A stretch of 64,000 nucleotides of DNA. Origin: Terrirubrum flagellatum. Lineage in GTDB: Bacteria; Pseudomonadota; Alphaproteobacteria; Rhizobiales; Beijerinckiaceae. The notes beneath the pieces are model-generated. The model worked only from the letters and a program-made list of their open reading frames with translations, had not been told where the DNA came from and made no database searches. The stretch is taken from contig NZ_CP091851.1 in the NCBI RefSeq assembly GCF_022059845.1, forward strand, positions 1 to 64,000, given 5' to 3'. Shown here piece by piece: positions 8,662-18,195 of this stretch. The translations under genes were made by a program, and so were the position numbers. Numbering within the stretch: position 1 is the first letter of the stretch; every line of letters starts with the position of its first letter.

Positions 8662-9494
8662 TGCCCGCTCTTGCTGAAAAAGATCTGATAGAGCGTCAGC
8701 GCGATCTCGGAAACGATCAGCAGCACGATCGCCCATTCGAGACGCAGTGATCGACGCGTGTCGATGAGATCGGTGAAAGCGGTCGCCGTCTCCTTGATGA
8801 CGTCGAGCTTGCGGGTCAGCGCCACCGCGCGCTCCTTGAGCTCGTATTCGTCTTCGAGACGGCCATAGAGACGTTCGAGATCCGGGCGCTCCCAGAGAGC
8901 GTCCGGCTTCTCCTCGACCGCGACGCGGCCTGACATGGAATGCTGCACGCGCAGCGACTTGCCGATCAGCTTCAGCATGTCGCTGCGCGCGACGGGAAAG
9001 CTGCCCTTGTCGCCGAGGCGGCGCGCCAGCGGCTCGATCACATCGAACACAGCTGCGACCTCGCGTTCGTCACGGGCCAGCACGACGCTCTTCGCCAGCG
9101 CGTCGGCGATGACAAGCATCTTCTCCGGCAACAGCGACCGCAGATGGATCGGGCCGCCCGGCGGCACATGATCCTCCTGATCGCTCGCAAGCTGGATGAT
9201 CGCCGTTTCCTCCTCCGCCTTGGCGAAGGGGCGGGCGATGCGCGGCCTGATCTGCGCAAGCAGCCCGTCCTCCTCGACAGGCGTCAGGCCGGCGAAGACG
9301 GCGACGCCGAAACGGAACAGGGCGGCGAAGCCATGGCCTCCCACACGGAACGCCAGGGGCGAGCTGGCGATCAGGTCCGAGCGTTCGAGGCCCGACGTGT
9401 CGAGCCGTTCGCCCAGCAGCAGGGCGCGAATGGTGATCTGGCGGGCCGTTCCTTCGGGCCCCTTGGGTGGCGCAATCGCCGCGACATCGCTCAT
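8658..9494 (-). CDS. RMD1/DUF155-family membrane protein
   Basis: This 278-residue protein belongs to the RMD1/YagE family (DUF155), whose eukaryotic members include the mitochondrial RMND1 and yeast Rmd1 proteins. The conserved core (LFRFGVAVFAGL, then acidic and amphipathic helices around DRLYGRLEDEYEL-like sequence) is followed by a single hydrophobic segment at about residues 248-270 near the C-terminus, implying a tail-anchored topology. The biochemical role in bacteria is not established. The start MSDVAAI is chosen because the longer frame upstream is low-complexity and runs over the ilvB promoter. It is divergent from ilvB. Confidence 0.82.
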   Translation of the reverse strand: MSDVAAIAPPKGPEGTARQITIRALLLGERLDTSGLERSDLIASSPLAFRVGGHGFAALFRFGVAVFAGLTPVEEDGLLAQIRPRIARPFAKAEEETAIIQLASDQEDHVPPGGPIHLRSLLPEKMLVIADALAKSVVLARDEREVAAVFDVIEPLARRLGDKGSFPVARSDMLKLIGKSLRVQHSMSGRVAVEEKPDALWERPDLERLYGRLEDEYELKERAVALTRKLDVIKETATAFTDLIDTRRSLRLEWAIVLLIVSEIALTLYQIFFSKSGH

Positions 9495-9544
9495 GCCGGG
9501 GCTTATAGGCGGTTCCCTCTGTTCGCGGGAGGCCGCGACGCCGC

Positions 9545-9573
9545 TTGACCGCGACGCCGCTTTGCAGTTATCA
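9545..9573 (+). promoter_or_regulatory. candidate ilvB promoter
   Basis: TTGACC (9545-9550) and TTATCA (9568-9573) are separated by 17 bp. A start site about seven bases downstream would fall at about 9580, immediately before the leader-peptide ATG at 9581. That would make the leader RNA nearly or fully leaderless. Confidence 0.5.
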
Positions 9574-9580
9574 GGCGAGG

Positions 9581-9616
9581 ATGATGAAGAGCATTCTCGT
9601 AACGGAGCGCCGGTAG
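9581..9616 (+). CDS. ilvB attenuator leader peptide
   Basis: This eleven-codon open frame encodes MMKSILVTERR and contains consecutive Ile, Leu and Val codons (9593-9601) followed by Thr. Those three amino acids are the products of the pathway that the downstream gene starts, and Thr is the precursor of Ile. It lies just before two competing hairpins and a terminator upstream of ilvB, as in classical amino-acid attenuators. A stalled ribosome at the Ile-Leu-Val codons would cover the first hairpin arm. Translation could start at either ATG; GAGG lies directly upstream, or the RNA may be leaderless. Confidence 0.75.
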   Translation: MMKSILVTERR

Positions 9617-9681
9617 GGGCAGTCGCACCAGACTGTGGCCCCCGCGCCGGCGCATGCAAGGTCCCTCACGGGGCCTTTTTT
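9616..9681 (+). terminator. transcription attenuator upstream of ilvB
   Basis: Segment 1 (GGGGCAGTC, 9616-9624) pairs with segment 2 (9631-9642, GACT plus GCCCC). Segment 3 (AAGGTCCC, 9658-9665) pairs over a TCAC loop with segment 4 (GGGGCCTT, 9670-9677). A run of six T's ends at 9681, forming an intrinsic terminator. GGCCCC in segment 2 (9637-9642) is also perfectly complementary to GGGGCC in segment 4 (9670-9675), so freeing segment 2 would prevent termination. This is a complete attenuator architecture. Confidence 0.8.
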
Positions 9682-9732
9682 ATTGGCCGAATGGCGGCCG
9701 CGACGAGGATCGGAAAAGCCGAGGAGACGACG

Positions 9733-11493
9733 ATGAGCGAGACGATGACCGGCGCTGAAATGGTGATCCGCGCGCTGCAGGATCAGGGCGTCGACACCCT
9801 CTTTGGCTATCCCGGCGGCGCCGTGCTCCCGATCTACGACGCCATGTTCCACCAGGAGAAGGTGAAGCATGTGCTTGTCCGCCACGAGCAGGGCGCCGTG
9901 CATGCGGCCGAAGGCTACGCCCGCTCTTCCGGCAAGGTCGGCGTCGTCCTTGTGACGTCAGGTCCCGGCGCGACCAATGCGGTCACCGGCCTCACCGACG
10001 CGCTGATGGATTCGATCCCGATCGTCTGCCTCACCGGCCAGGTGCCGACGCATCTCATCGGCTCCGACGCGTTCCAGGAATGCGACACGGTCGGCATCAC
10101 GCGTCATTGCACCAAGCACAACTATCTCGTGAAGCGCATCGAGGATTTGCCGCGCGTGTTGCACGAGGCGTTCTATGTCGCGCAGAACGGGCGCCCCGGG
10201 CCCGTCGTGATCGACATCCCCAAGGACATCCAGTTCGCCTCGGGCGAATATGCGCGGCCGAAGGAGAATCAGCACAAGAGCTATCGCCCGCAGACCAAGG
10301 GCGACACCACCAAGATCCGCGCCGCGGTCGAGCTTATGGCGAAAGCGAAGAAGCCTGTGTTCTACACCGGCGGCGGCGTCATCAATGCGGGGCCGGAAGC
10401 TTCGCGCCTGCTGCGCGAGCTGGTTCAGATCACCGGCTTCCCGGTGACGTCGACGCTGATGGGCCTTGGCGCGCTGCCCGCGTCCGACCCGCACTGGCTC
10501 GGCATGCTGGGCATGCACGGCTCCTACGAAGCGAACCTCGCCATGCATGGCTGCGACGTCATGATCAATCTCGGCGCGCGCTTCGACGACCGCATCACCG
10601 GTCGGCTTGACGCCTTCTCGCCGCACTCGCGCAAGATCCATGTCGATATCGATCCGTCCTCGATCAACAAGAACGTCAAGGTCGATATCGGCATCGTCGG
10701 CGATTGCCGCGAGGTGCTCGCCGACATGATCGCGGTGTGGAAGGAGATGAAGCCGCAGCTCAACACGGTCGCGCTGAACGACTGGCGGCGTCAGATCGAT
10801 GTGTGGCGCGCGCGCAAGAGCTTCTCTTACGAGAATTCGAAAGAGATCATCAAACCGCAATATGCGATCGAGCGGCTCTATCAGCTCACGAAAGACCGCG
10901 ACGTCTATGTCACCACGGAAGTCGGCCAGCATCAGATGTGGGCCGCGCAGCATTTCCATTTCCAGGAGCCGAACCGCTGGATGACGTCTGGCGGCCTTGG
11001 CACCATGGGCTATGGATTGCCGGCGGCGATCGGCGCGCAGCTCGCGCATCCGAATTCGCTTGTGATCGACATCGCCGGCGAAGCCTCGATCCTGATGAAT
11101 ATGCAGGAGATGTCGACGGCGGCGCAGTACCGGCTGCCGGTGAAGATCTTCATTCTCAACAATGAATATATGGGCATGGTGCGCCAGTGGCAGGAATTGC
11201 TGCATGGCGGGCGTTATTCCGAAAGCTATTCGGCGGCGCTGCCCGATTTCGTGAAGCTCGCCGAAGCCTATCACGCCAAGGGCATCCGCTGCTCCGATCC
11301 GGCGAAGCTCGACGACGCCATCCGCGAGATGATCGATTATCCCGGGCCCGTGATTTTCGACTGTCTCGTCTCGAAGGAGGAGAACTGCTTCCCGATGATT
11401 CCGTCGGGCAAGGCGCATAACGAGATGATCCTGCCCGACTTCACCGGCGACACGAAGACGGTCATCGACGCCAAGGGCAAGGAGCTTGTGTGA
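9733..11493 (+). CDS. ilvB: acetolactate synthase large (catalytic) subunit
   Basis: This 586-residue ThDP-dependent enzyme condenses two pyruvates, or pyruvate with 2-oxobutyrate, in the first common step of valine, leucine and isoleucine synthesis. Glu52 (RHEQGAVHAAEGYA) is the ThDP-activating glutamate, and the Mg/ThDP motif begins GEASILMNMQE, with Glu in place of the Asp of GDG-type motifs. GAGGAG nine bases upstream supports the ATG at 9733. Its regulatory partner ilvN is not adjacent: two other genes lie between. The attenuator at 9581-9681 is the expected control of this gene by branched-chain aminoacyl-tRNA supply. Confidence 0.95.
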   Translation: MSETMTGAEMVIRALQDQGVDTLFGYPGGAVLPIYDAMFHQEKVKHVLVRHEQGAVHAAEGYARSSGKVGVVLVTSGPGATNAVTGLTDALMDSIPIVCLTGQVPTHLIGSDAFQECDTVGITRHCTKHNYLVKRIEDLPRVLHEAFYVAQNGRPGPVVIDIPKDIQFASGEYARPKENQHKSYRPQTKGDTTKIRAAVELMAKAKKPVFYTGGGVINAGPEASRLLRELVQITGFPVTSTLMGLGALPASDPHWLGMLGMHGSYEANLAMHGCDVMINLGARFDDRITGRLDAFSPHSRKIHVDIDPSSINKNVKVDIGIVGDCREVLADMIAVWKEMKPQLNTVALNDWRRQIDVWRARKSFSYENSKEIIKPQYAIERLYQLTKDRDVYVTTEVGQHQMWAAQHFHFQEPNRWMTSGGLGTMGYGLPAAIGAQLAHPNSLVIDIAGEASILMNMQEMSTAAQYRLPVKIFILNNEYMGMVRQWQELLHGGRYSESYSAALPDFVKLAEAYHAKGIRCSDPAKLDDAIREMIDYPGPVIFDCLVSKEENCFPMIPSGKAHNEMILPDFTGDTKTVIDAKGKELV

Positions 11494-12218
11494 TGCAGAT
11501 GAAGCGCATCGGCCTGATCGGCGGCACGAGCTGGGAATCGACGGTGATCTACTATCGTCTGTTCAATGAGCGCGTGCGCGATCGCCTTGGCGGGCTGCAT
11601 TCGGCCCGCCTGATCCTTTCCTCTGTCGATATGGAGGAGATGGATCAGCATATGCGCGCAGGCGACTGGAACGGGCTCGGCGAAAAGCTGGCGGAAGAAG
11701 CGCGTCGGCTCAAGCGCGCCAGCGCCGAAGCGATCATTCTCTGCACGAACACGATGCATAAGGTGGCGGATCACATCCGCGCCGCGTCCGATCTGCCGTT
11801 TCTCGACATTCGCGAGGCGACCGGGCGCGCCATCGTCGCGCGCGGCGTCAAGCGCCCGCTGCTGCTCGCCACGCGCTACACCATGGAGAGCGATTTCTTC
11901 GCGCGGCGGCTGGAGGCTGACTTCGGGCTTCAGCCCGTCATTCCGAATGCGGATGACCGCACTGTGATCCATGATGTGATCTTCAATGAGCTGTGCCGCG
12001 GGATCGTCCGGCCGGAGGCGAAGGCGGCCTATCTCGCCGCGGTCGGCAAAGCGCGCGAAGCCGGCGCCGATGGCGTGATCTTCGGTTGCACCGAAATCGG
12101 CATGCTGCTCAGCCAGGCCGATCTCGACCTGCCGGCGTTCGATACGACGCCCATCCATGTGGACGCAGCGCTCGATTTCGCGTTCGGCGGCGCTCACGCG
12201 CTGCAATCCGCGGCCTGA
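11493..12218 (+). CDS. aspartate/glutamate racemase-family protein
   Basis: This 241-residue protein is of the PLP-independent Asp/Glu/hydantoin racemase superfamily. The two catalytic cysteines are present as Cys84 (LCTNTMH) and Cys199 (FGCTEIG), and the N-terminal IGLIGGTSWEST is the substrate-binding loop. It resembles YgeA-type broad-specificity amino-acid racemases. The ATG overlaps the ilvB stop (TGATG) with AAGGAG eight bases upstream, so it is co-transcribed and probably translationally coupled with ilvB. The substrate is unproven; the context does not require aspartate. Confidence 0.86.
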   Translation: MQMKRIGLIGGTSWESTVIYYRLFNERVRDRLGGLHSARLILSSVDMEEMDQHMRAGDWNGLGEKLAEEARRLKRASAEAIILCTNTMHKVADHIRAASDLPFLDIREATGRAIVARGVKRPLLLATRYTMESDFFARRLEADFGLQPVIPNADDRTVIHDVIFNELCRGIVRPEAKAAYLAAVGKAREAGADGVIFGCTEIGMLLSQADLDLPAFDTTPIHVDAALDFAFGGAHALQSAA

Positions 12219-12336
12219 TTCCTGCTCGGCGGCGCAACCGATTGGCGATGATCATGCAGTCCATCACCAAAAGGCATGAGATCAGCGCCGCCTGGGCCGC
12301 TAGCTTCCTCCCCATCATTATCACGGGGAGCGGAGC

Positions 12337-13041
12337 ATGAAGCTCGTTATCGCGAACAAGCTGCATTCGTCATGGTCGATGCGGCCATGGCTCATCGTCG
12401 CCCATTTCGGAATCCCGTTCGAGGAAATTCAGGTCCCGTTCGGTCCGACTGTCGACGATCCCGAATGGAAGGCGAAGATCGCCGCCTACACCCCGGCCGG
12501 CAAGGTGCCGGCGCTTGTCGACGGCGAGGTGAAGATATGGGAATCGCTCGCGATCATCGAATATCTCGCCGAGCGTTTTCCCGATCTGGCGATCTGGCCG
12601 CGCGACCGTGAAGCCCGTGCGATGGCGCGGGCGATTTCGAGCGAAATGCATGCGGGCTTCTCGGCGCTGCGCGGCGCCTGTCCCTGCAATCTTGGCAAGC
12701 GCCATCCCGCGAGGGATCGCGGACCGAAAGTCGCGGCCGACGTGGCGCGCATCTCCACGATCTGGAACGAGGCGCGCGCCCGTTTCGGCAAGGCGACGGG
12801 GAAGCCGTTCTTGTTCGGCGAATTCTCGGCGGCGGATGCGATGTATGCGCCTATCGCCACGCGCCTCCACACCTATTCGATCGCGGTCGATCCAGTGGCG
12901 CAAGCCTATGTCGACGCGATCTATGATCTTCCCGCCTTCCGCCAGTGGCGCGACGCCGCGCTGAAGGAGCCGTGGATCGTCGCCGAAGACGAGGCGGACG
13001 AGCCCACTCTCGAAAATTACCGACCGCACATCAAAACCTGA
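12337..13041 (+). CDS. glutathione S-transferase family protein
   Basis: This 234-residue cytosolic protein has an N-terminal thioredoxin-like domain (about residues 1-80; SSWSMRPW active-site region, KVPAL cis-Pro loop, ESLAIIEYLAERFP glutathione-binding segment) and a C-terminal helical domain. The Ser-rich SSWSMR region suggests a serine-type transferase close to the maleylacetoacetate isomerase/zeta-like group. GGAGCGGAGC before the ATG supports the start. It lies in the same direction between the racemase-like gene and ilvN, and is probably part of the ilv transcript. The substrate is unknown. Confidence 0.87.
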   Translation: MKLVIANKLHSSWSMRPWLIVAHFGIPFEEIQVPFGPTVDDPEWKAKIAAYTPAGKVPALVDGEVKIWESLAIIEYLAERFPDLAIWPRDREARAMARAISSEMHAGFSALRGACPCNLGKRHPARDRGPKVAADVARISTIWNEARARFGKATGKPFLFGEFSAADAMYAPIATRLHTYSIAVDPVAQAYVDAIYDLPAFRQWRDAALKEPWIVAEDEADEPTLENYRPHIKT

Positions 13042-13065
13042 ATCACCCAGAGCCAGAGCGCCCGC

Positions 13066-13608
13066 ATGTCGACTCATTATCCCGCCGCGACCACGACCCT
13101 GCCGGTCAACAGGCACACGCTTTGCGTGCTGGTGGACAATGAGCCGGGCGTTCTCGCTCGCATCTCCGGCATGTTCTCGGGCCGCGGCTACAATATCGAA
13201 AGCCTCACCGTATCCGAGACCGAGCATGAGAAGCATCTCTCGCGCATCACCATCTGCACGGCGGGGACGGCGCCTGTGATCGAGCAGATCAAGCATCAGC
13301 TCGAAAGGCTGGTGCCGGTGCATGGCGTGATCGACCTCACCGTGAACGGCGATTCGATCGAGCGCGAACTCGCGCTGGTGAAGGTGGTCGGCGAGGGCGA
13401 TGATCGCGTCGAGGCGCTGCGCCTTGCAGGCGCCTTTGGCGCCCGCACGCTCGATGCGACGCGCACTTCCTTCATCTTTGAGCTGACGGGCGCGTCCGAA
13501 GACGTCGATCGCTTCATCAGGCTGATGATGGAGGTCGGCCTGTCGGAAGTGTCGCGCACGGGCGTCGCCGCGATCGGCCGCGGCGCCAAGCCGATGGATG
13601 CGCGGTAG
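13066..13608 (+). CDS. ilvN: acetolactate synthase small (regulatory) subunit
   Basis: This 180-residue subunit (IlvN/IlvH) stimulates the IlvB catalytic subunit and confers valine feedback inhibition. The N-terminal ACT domain, at about residues 17-90, includes NEPGVLARISGMFSGRGYNIESL, the family signature; the C-terminal domain follows. It starts 24 bp after the glutathione-transferase gene. Its separation from ilvB by two unrelated genes is unusual, but the common direction and short gaps suggest one operon. A long palindrome begins at its stop codon. Confidence 0.95.
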   Translation: MSTHYPAATTTLPVNRHTLCVLVDNEPGVLARISGMFSGRGYNIESLTVSETEHEKHLSRITICTAGTAPVIEQIKHQLERLVPVHGVIDLTVNGDSIERELALVKVVGEGDDRVEALRLAGAFGARTLDATRTSFIFELTGASEDVDRFIRLMMEVGLSEVSRTGVAAIGRGAKPMDAR

Positions 13609-13655
13609 ATCACGCCGCACTTTGATTGAAACAATCAAAGTGCGGGAACGTGATC
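13608..13655. repeat. nested palindrome immediately after ilvN
   Basis: GCACTTTGATTG (13617-13628) pairs perfectly with CAATCAAAGTGC (13632-13643) around AAA. An outer GATCACG/CGTGATC pair (13608-13614 and 13649-13655) encloses it. There is no T-run, so it is more likely the first block of an intergenic repeat than a terminator, though the hairpin could protect the ilvN 3' end. Confidence 0.7.
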
Positions 13656-13670
13656 GATTCCAAAAGTTTA

Positions 13671-13719
13671 GAGCATGGCTTTCGCGAAAAACCGGTTCCC
13701 ACTTTTTCGCGCCATGCTC
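13671..13719. repeat. Hyphomicrobiales-type intergenic palindrome
   Basis: GAGCATGG (13671-13678) and CCATGCTC (13712-13719) close an imperfect palindrome with a TTTCGCGAAAAACCGGTTCC-type core. The core ACCGGTTCCCACTTTT recurs, in inverse or direct form, at 32201-32249 and 45701-45746, so this is a dispersed repeat family. Confidence 0.7.
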
Positions 13720-13736
13720 TGGGCAAAACTCCAATC

Positions 13737-13826
13737 TGTCATCGCCGGGCTTGACCCGGCGATCCAGATCGAAGCGTAGATACTTGAAAGTAGGACTGGA
13801 TCGCCGGGTCAAGCCCGGCGATGACA
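13737..13826. repeat. pair of inverted 31-bp repeats
   Basis: The 31 bases at 13737-13767 are the exact reverse complement of 13796-13826. Each arm itself contains GCCGGG and CCCGGC around a short centre. A 28-bp spacer separates the arms. This sequence type is abundant in intergenic regions of related genomes and is non-coding here. Confidence 0.8.
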
Positions 13827-13854
13827 GGCTGAGGATGCGGAGCTGGAGACGCCC

Positions 13855-14499
13855 ATGACCATCAAGCTGTTTTATTCCCCCGGCGCCTGTTCGCTCGCGC
13901 CGCATATTGCGCTTGAGGAGGCGGGCGTTCCGTTCGAACCGGTGCGGGTGGATTTCTCGAAGACGCAGCAGCGTTCGCCTGATTATCTCAGGATCAATCC
14001 GAAGGGGCGTGTGCCAGCGCTCGCCGACGGCGATTTCATCGTCACCGAAAATCCGGCGGTGCTGCGCTACATCGCGACGCTCGCGCCGGAAAAGAAGCTG
14101 TGGCCTGACAACGCCCGCGACGAAGCGCGCTGCATGGAATGGATGGCGTGGATTTCATCGGGCGTGCATGTCTCCTACGCTCATATCCGTCGCGCCGAAC
14201 GCTATGCGACGGGCGAAGAGGCGATCGCCAATGTGCAGGCGAAGGGCCGCGAGACCACGCGCGACGTGTGGCAGGCGGTCGAGGCAAAACTGCCGGCCGA
14301 AGGCTGGTCGTCTGGCGATCGCTACAGCGTCGCCGACGCCTATCTCTATGTCTTCTGGGCGTGGGGCGGCGGGCAGGTGCTCGGCTACGACATGACGAAG
14401 GATTTCCCGAAGTGGAGCGCGCTGGCGAAGCGCGTGGCTGACAGGCCGGCGACGCAGCGCGCGCTGGAGCGGGAAAAGGCTGTCATGCAGGCGGCGTGA
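13855..14499 (+). CDS. beta-class glutathione S-transferase
   Basis: This 214-residue protein matches the bacterial beta class. The N-terminal thioredoxin-like domain has Cys12 in the SPGACSLAPHIALEE motif, followed by NPKGRVPAL (cis-Pro loop) and TENPAVLRYIA. The C-terminal domain is helical, with YSVADAYLYVFWAW. Beta-class enzymes conjugate or reduce electrophiles and often form a mixed disulfide with glutathione through this cysteine. It stands alone downstream of a repeat-filled gap. GGAG at seven bases upstream of the ATG supports the start. Confidence 0.9.
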   Translation: MTIKLFYSPGACSLAPHIALEEAGVPFEPVRVDFSKTQQRSPDYLRINPKGRVPALADGDFIVTENPAVLRYIATLAPEKKLWPDNARDEARCMEWMAWISSGVHVSYAHIRRAERYATGEEAIANVQAKGRETTRDVWQAVEAKLPAEGWSSGDRYSVADAYLYVFWAWGGGQVLGYDMTKDFPKWSALAKRVADRPATQRALEREKAVMQAA

Positions 14500-14503
14500 C
14501 GCC

Positions 14504-15058
14504 TCATCCCTTGAAGACGTCGCCTTTCAGGAACTCTTCTTCCTCCGCTGTCATCGCGCGCCCGAGCGTGGGATTGCGATGGGGGAAGCGGCCGAATTTC
14601 GCAATGATGTCGCGATGGATATGGGCGTATTTGACGCCGTTCTCGTCGCGGGCCCTTGTGTAAAGCGCGAGGCAGCGATCCTGATCCGCCAGCTCTTCGG
14701 AATGCATGAAGGGGAGGTAGAAGAACTCGCGCATCGTTGTGTCGGTCGCATCATCGAACCCACGCGCGATGGCGGCGTCGGCGATGCGGCGCGCATGCGC
14801 GTCCGTTGCGAAAGCGCGCGGCGATCCGCGGAAAAGATTGCGCGGGAACTGATCGAGAAGGATGAGCAGCGCGAGCGCGCCTTGGGCGTCATCAGCCCAA
14901 CTGTCGAGCTCGCCCGACGCAGCCTTTTCGACAAGCGCGCCGAAGCGTTGGCGGATATCCTCGTCGAACGCGTCGTCCTTCCCATACCACTTGTCATATC
15001 CCGCATCGCGCCAGAACGAGATGATCGCTTCAGCTTGTTCGTTGGCCACAGGCTGCAT
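14504..15058 (-). CDS. DUF924 family protein
   Basis: This 184-residue soluble protein belongs to DUF924, an all-helical TPR-like family. Conserved landmarks are ISFWRDAG...WYGKDDAFDEDIRQRF near the N-terminus, LILLDQFPRNLFRG at about residue 65, FFYLPFMHSE at about 112 and the C-terminal FGRFPHRNPTLGR. The molecular function is unknown. It is convergent with the glutathione transferase (stops about 4 bp apart) and divergent from the flavin monooxygenase at 15112. Confidence 0.88.
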   Translation of the reverse strand: MQPVANEQAEAIISFWRDAGYDKWYGKDDAFDEDIRQRFGALVEKAASGELDSWADDAQGALALLILLDQFPRNLFRGSPRAFATDAHARRIADAAIARGFDDATDTTMREFFYLPFMHSEELADQDRCLALYTRARDENGVKYAHIHRDIIAKFGRFPHRNPTLGRAMTAEEEEFLKGDVFKG

Positions 15059-15111
15059 CCCGACTTGGCGCGCGGCGCTTCTGCGCCGGCGCTGCGCTCA
15101 ATATAGGCGCC

Positions 15112-16332
15112 ATGCGTCCGCTCGCCATCGCGATTGCGGGACGCGGGCCGGCCGGCATGGCGGCCGCGCTCTTCCTGCATCGCGCCGGTCATCTCGTGAC
15201 GGTGTTCGACCAGATGCCAGCGCCGCAGCCGATCGGGTCGGGCCTGATGATGCAGCCGACGGGTCTTGCGACGCTTGGCGCGCTTGGGCTCGAAAGCGAA
15301 ATCAGATCGCTCGGGCGGCCGATCACGCGTATGTTCGGCAAGGTGCTGCCGTCGGGGCGCACGGTGCTCGATGTCGCCTATGATCCCGCAGATCGTGGCT
15401 TGCGCGGGGTCGCCGTGCATCGCGCCGCCTTGTTCGGCGTGTTGCATCGCGCGCTTCTCTCATCGGGCGTTGCAATCGAGACCTCGACGCGGATCGTCGA
15501 ATGCGGTGCGGCGTCCGCCGGTCGCCCCTTTCTTGTCGACGACAAGGGCAGGCGACATGGTCCCTTCGATCTTGTCGTCGATGCGCTCGGCTCCCGCTCA
15601 CCGCTGGCGGCGGACGATCGCAAGGCTGCGCGCGGGCGCGACCTTTCCTTTGGCGCGCTGTGGGCGACATTGCCCTGGATTTCAGGCGCGTTCGACGATC
15701 ATCAACTGGAGCAGCGCTATCGCCGCGCCGACGTCATGGTCGGCGTGCTGCCGATCGGGCGTATGGAATCTGGCGGCGTCGAGCAGACGGCGTTCTTCTG
15801 GAGCCTGAGGCCTGAGCAACATGCGCAATGGCTCGCGAACGGGCTCGACGCCTGGAAGGACGAGGTGCGCGCGCTCTGGCCGCAGACCGAGCCGCTGCTG
15901 AGTTCGATCACGCATCCTGAACAGCTCACGCTTGCAGCTTATCGGCATTTCACGCTGCCTTATCCCGCGCACTCTGCGATCGCGCGCATCGGCGACGCCG
16001 CGCATGCGACATCGCCGCAACTTGGGCAGGGCGCCAACATGGCTCTGCTCGACGCCTGGGCGCTGGCGGCGGCGCTGGCTAGCGAGAACGATCTCGAACG
16101 CGCGCTGCATCTCTATGTCCGGCTGCGCGGGCTGCATGTGCGCGTCTATCAGGCGGTCAGCGCGATCTTCACGCCCTTCTATCAGTCCGACAGCGATCTG
16201 CTGCCCTGGCTGCGCGATCATGTGCTCTGGCCGATCAGCCGCGTGACGCCCATGCCGACGATGCTGTCCTGGCTGGCGCAGGGAAGGCTGATCGATCCGG
16301 TGAAGACGCTCGCGGCGCTGACGAAATCCTGA
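15112..16332 (+). CDS. FAD-dependent aromatic-type monooxygenase
   Basis: This 406-residue protein is of the group A flavoprotein monooxygenase (UbiH/PHBH) family. The N-terminal Rossmann motif reads IAGRGPAGMAAA (about residues 8-19), a slight variant of GxGxxG. The second FAD motif is RIGDAAHATSPQLGQGAN at about residue 295. It should use NAD(P)H and O2 to hydroxylate or epoxidise an organic substrate that cannot be named from sequence. A TetR regulator follows after about 90 bp and may control it, although the candidate operator is directly upstream of the TetR gene. Confidence 0.85.
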   Translation: MRPLAIAIAGRGPAGMAAALFLHRAGHLVTVFDQMPAPQPIGSGLMMQPTGLATLGALGLESEIRSLGRPITRMFGKVLPSGRTVLDVAYDPADRGLRGVAVHRAALFGVLHRALLSSGVAIETSTRIVECGAASAGRPFLVDDKGRRHGPFDLVVDALGSRSPLAADDRKAARGRDLSFGALWATLPWISGAFDDHQLEQRYRRADVMVGVLPIGRMESGGVEQTAFFWSLRPEQHAQWLANGLDAWKDEVRALWPQTEPLLSSITHPEQLTLAAYRHFTLPYPAHSAIARIGDAAHATSPQLGQGANMALLDAWALAAALASENDLERALHLYVRLRGLHVRVYQAVSAIFTPFYQSDSDLLPWLRDHVLWPISRVTPMPTMLSWLAQGRLIDPVKTLAALTKS

Positions 16333-16392
16333 GCCTTCCAAGCCCTCGAAGAATCCACTTGCGTCGGAGCCGCTCGCCCTCTAGACGGCAGA

Positions 16393-16407
16393 ACCGTAAC
16401 GTACGGT
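16393..16407. promoter_or_regulatory. candidate TetR operator
   Basis: ACCGTA (16393-16398) and TACGGT (16402-16407) form a perfect 6-3-6 inverted repeat, 15 bp before the TetR start codon. Short palindromes of this ACCGTACGGT-like type are usual for TetR/AcrR autoregulation. The assignment rests on symmetry and position. Confidence 0.5.
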
Positions 16408-16422
16408 ACTCTCCGATTGCCC

Positions 16423-18115
<1,693 letters not shown>

Positions 18116-18146
18116 TCTTCACCCAGCCTTCGCTGATCTCAAATGA

Positions 18147-18173
18147 AACGGGCGGCCATCGGCCGCCCGTTTT
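18147..18173 (+). terminator. intrinsic terminator after ilvC
   Basis: AACGGGCGGCC (18147-18157) pairs perfectly with GGCCGCCCGTT (18161-18171) around ATC, and T's follow. It ends the ilvC transcript and faces the convergent helix-hairpin-helix gene. Confidence 0.85.
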
Positions 18174-18195
18174 GATTCTTACGCGTGGCGTTCGA

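Noticed and set aside
9958-11418. A 486-codon minus-strand open frame opposite ilvB.
   Set aside because: It is a shadow of ilvB produced by high GC and codon bias: Arg/His/Asp-rich composition, no family motif, no ribosome-binding site.
12370-13905. A 511-codon minus-strand frame opposite the GST and ilvN genes.
   Set aside because: It crosses coding genes and repeat sequence, with no recognisable domain.
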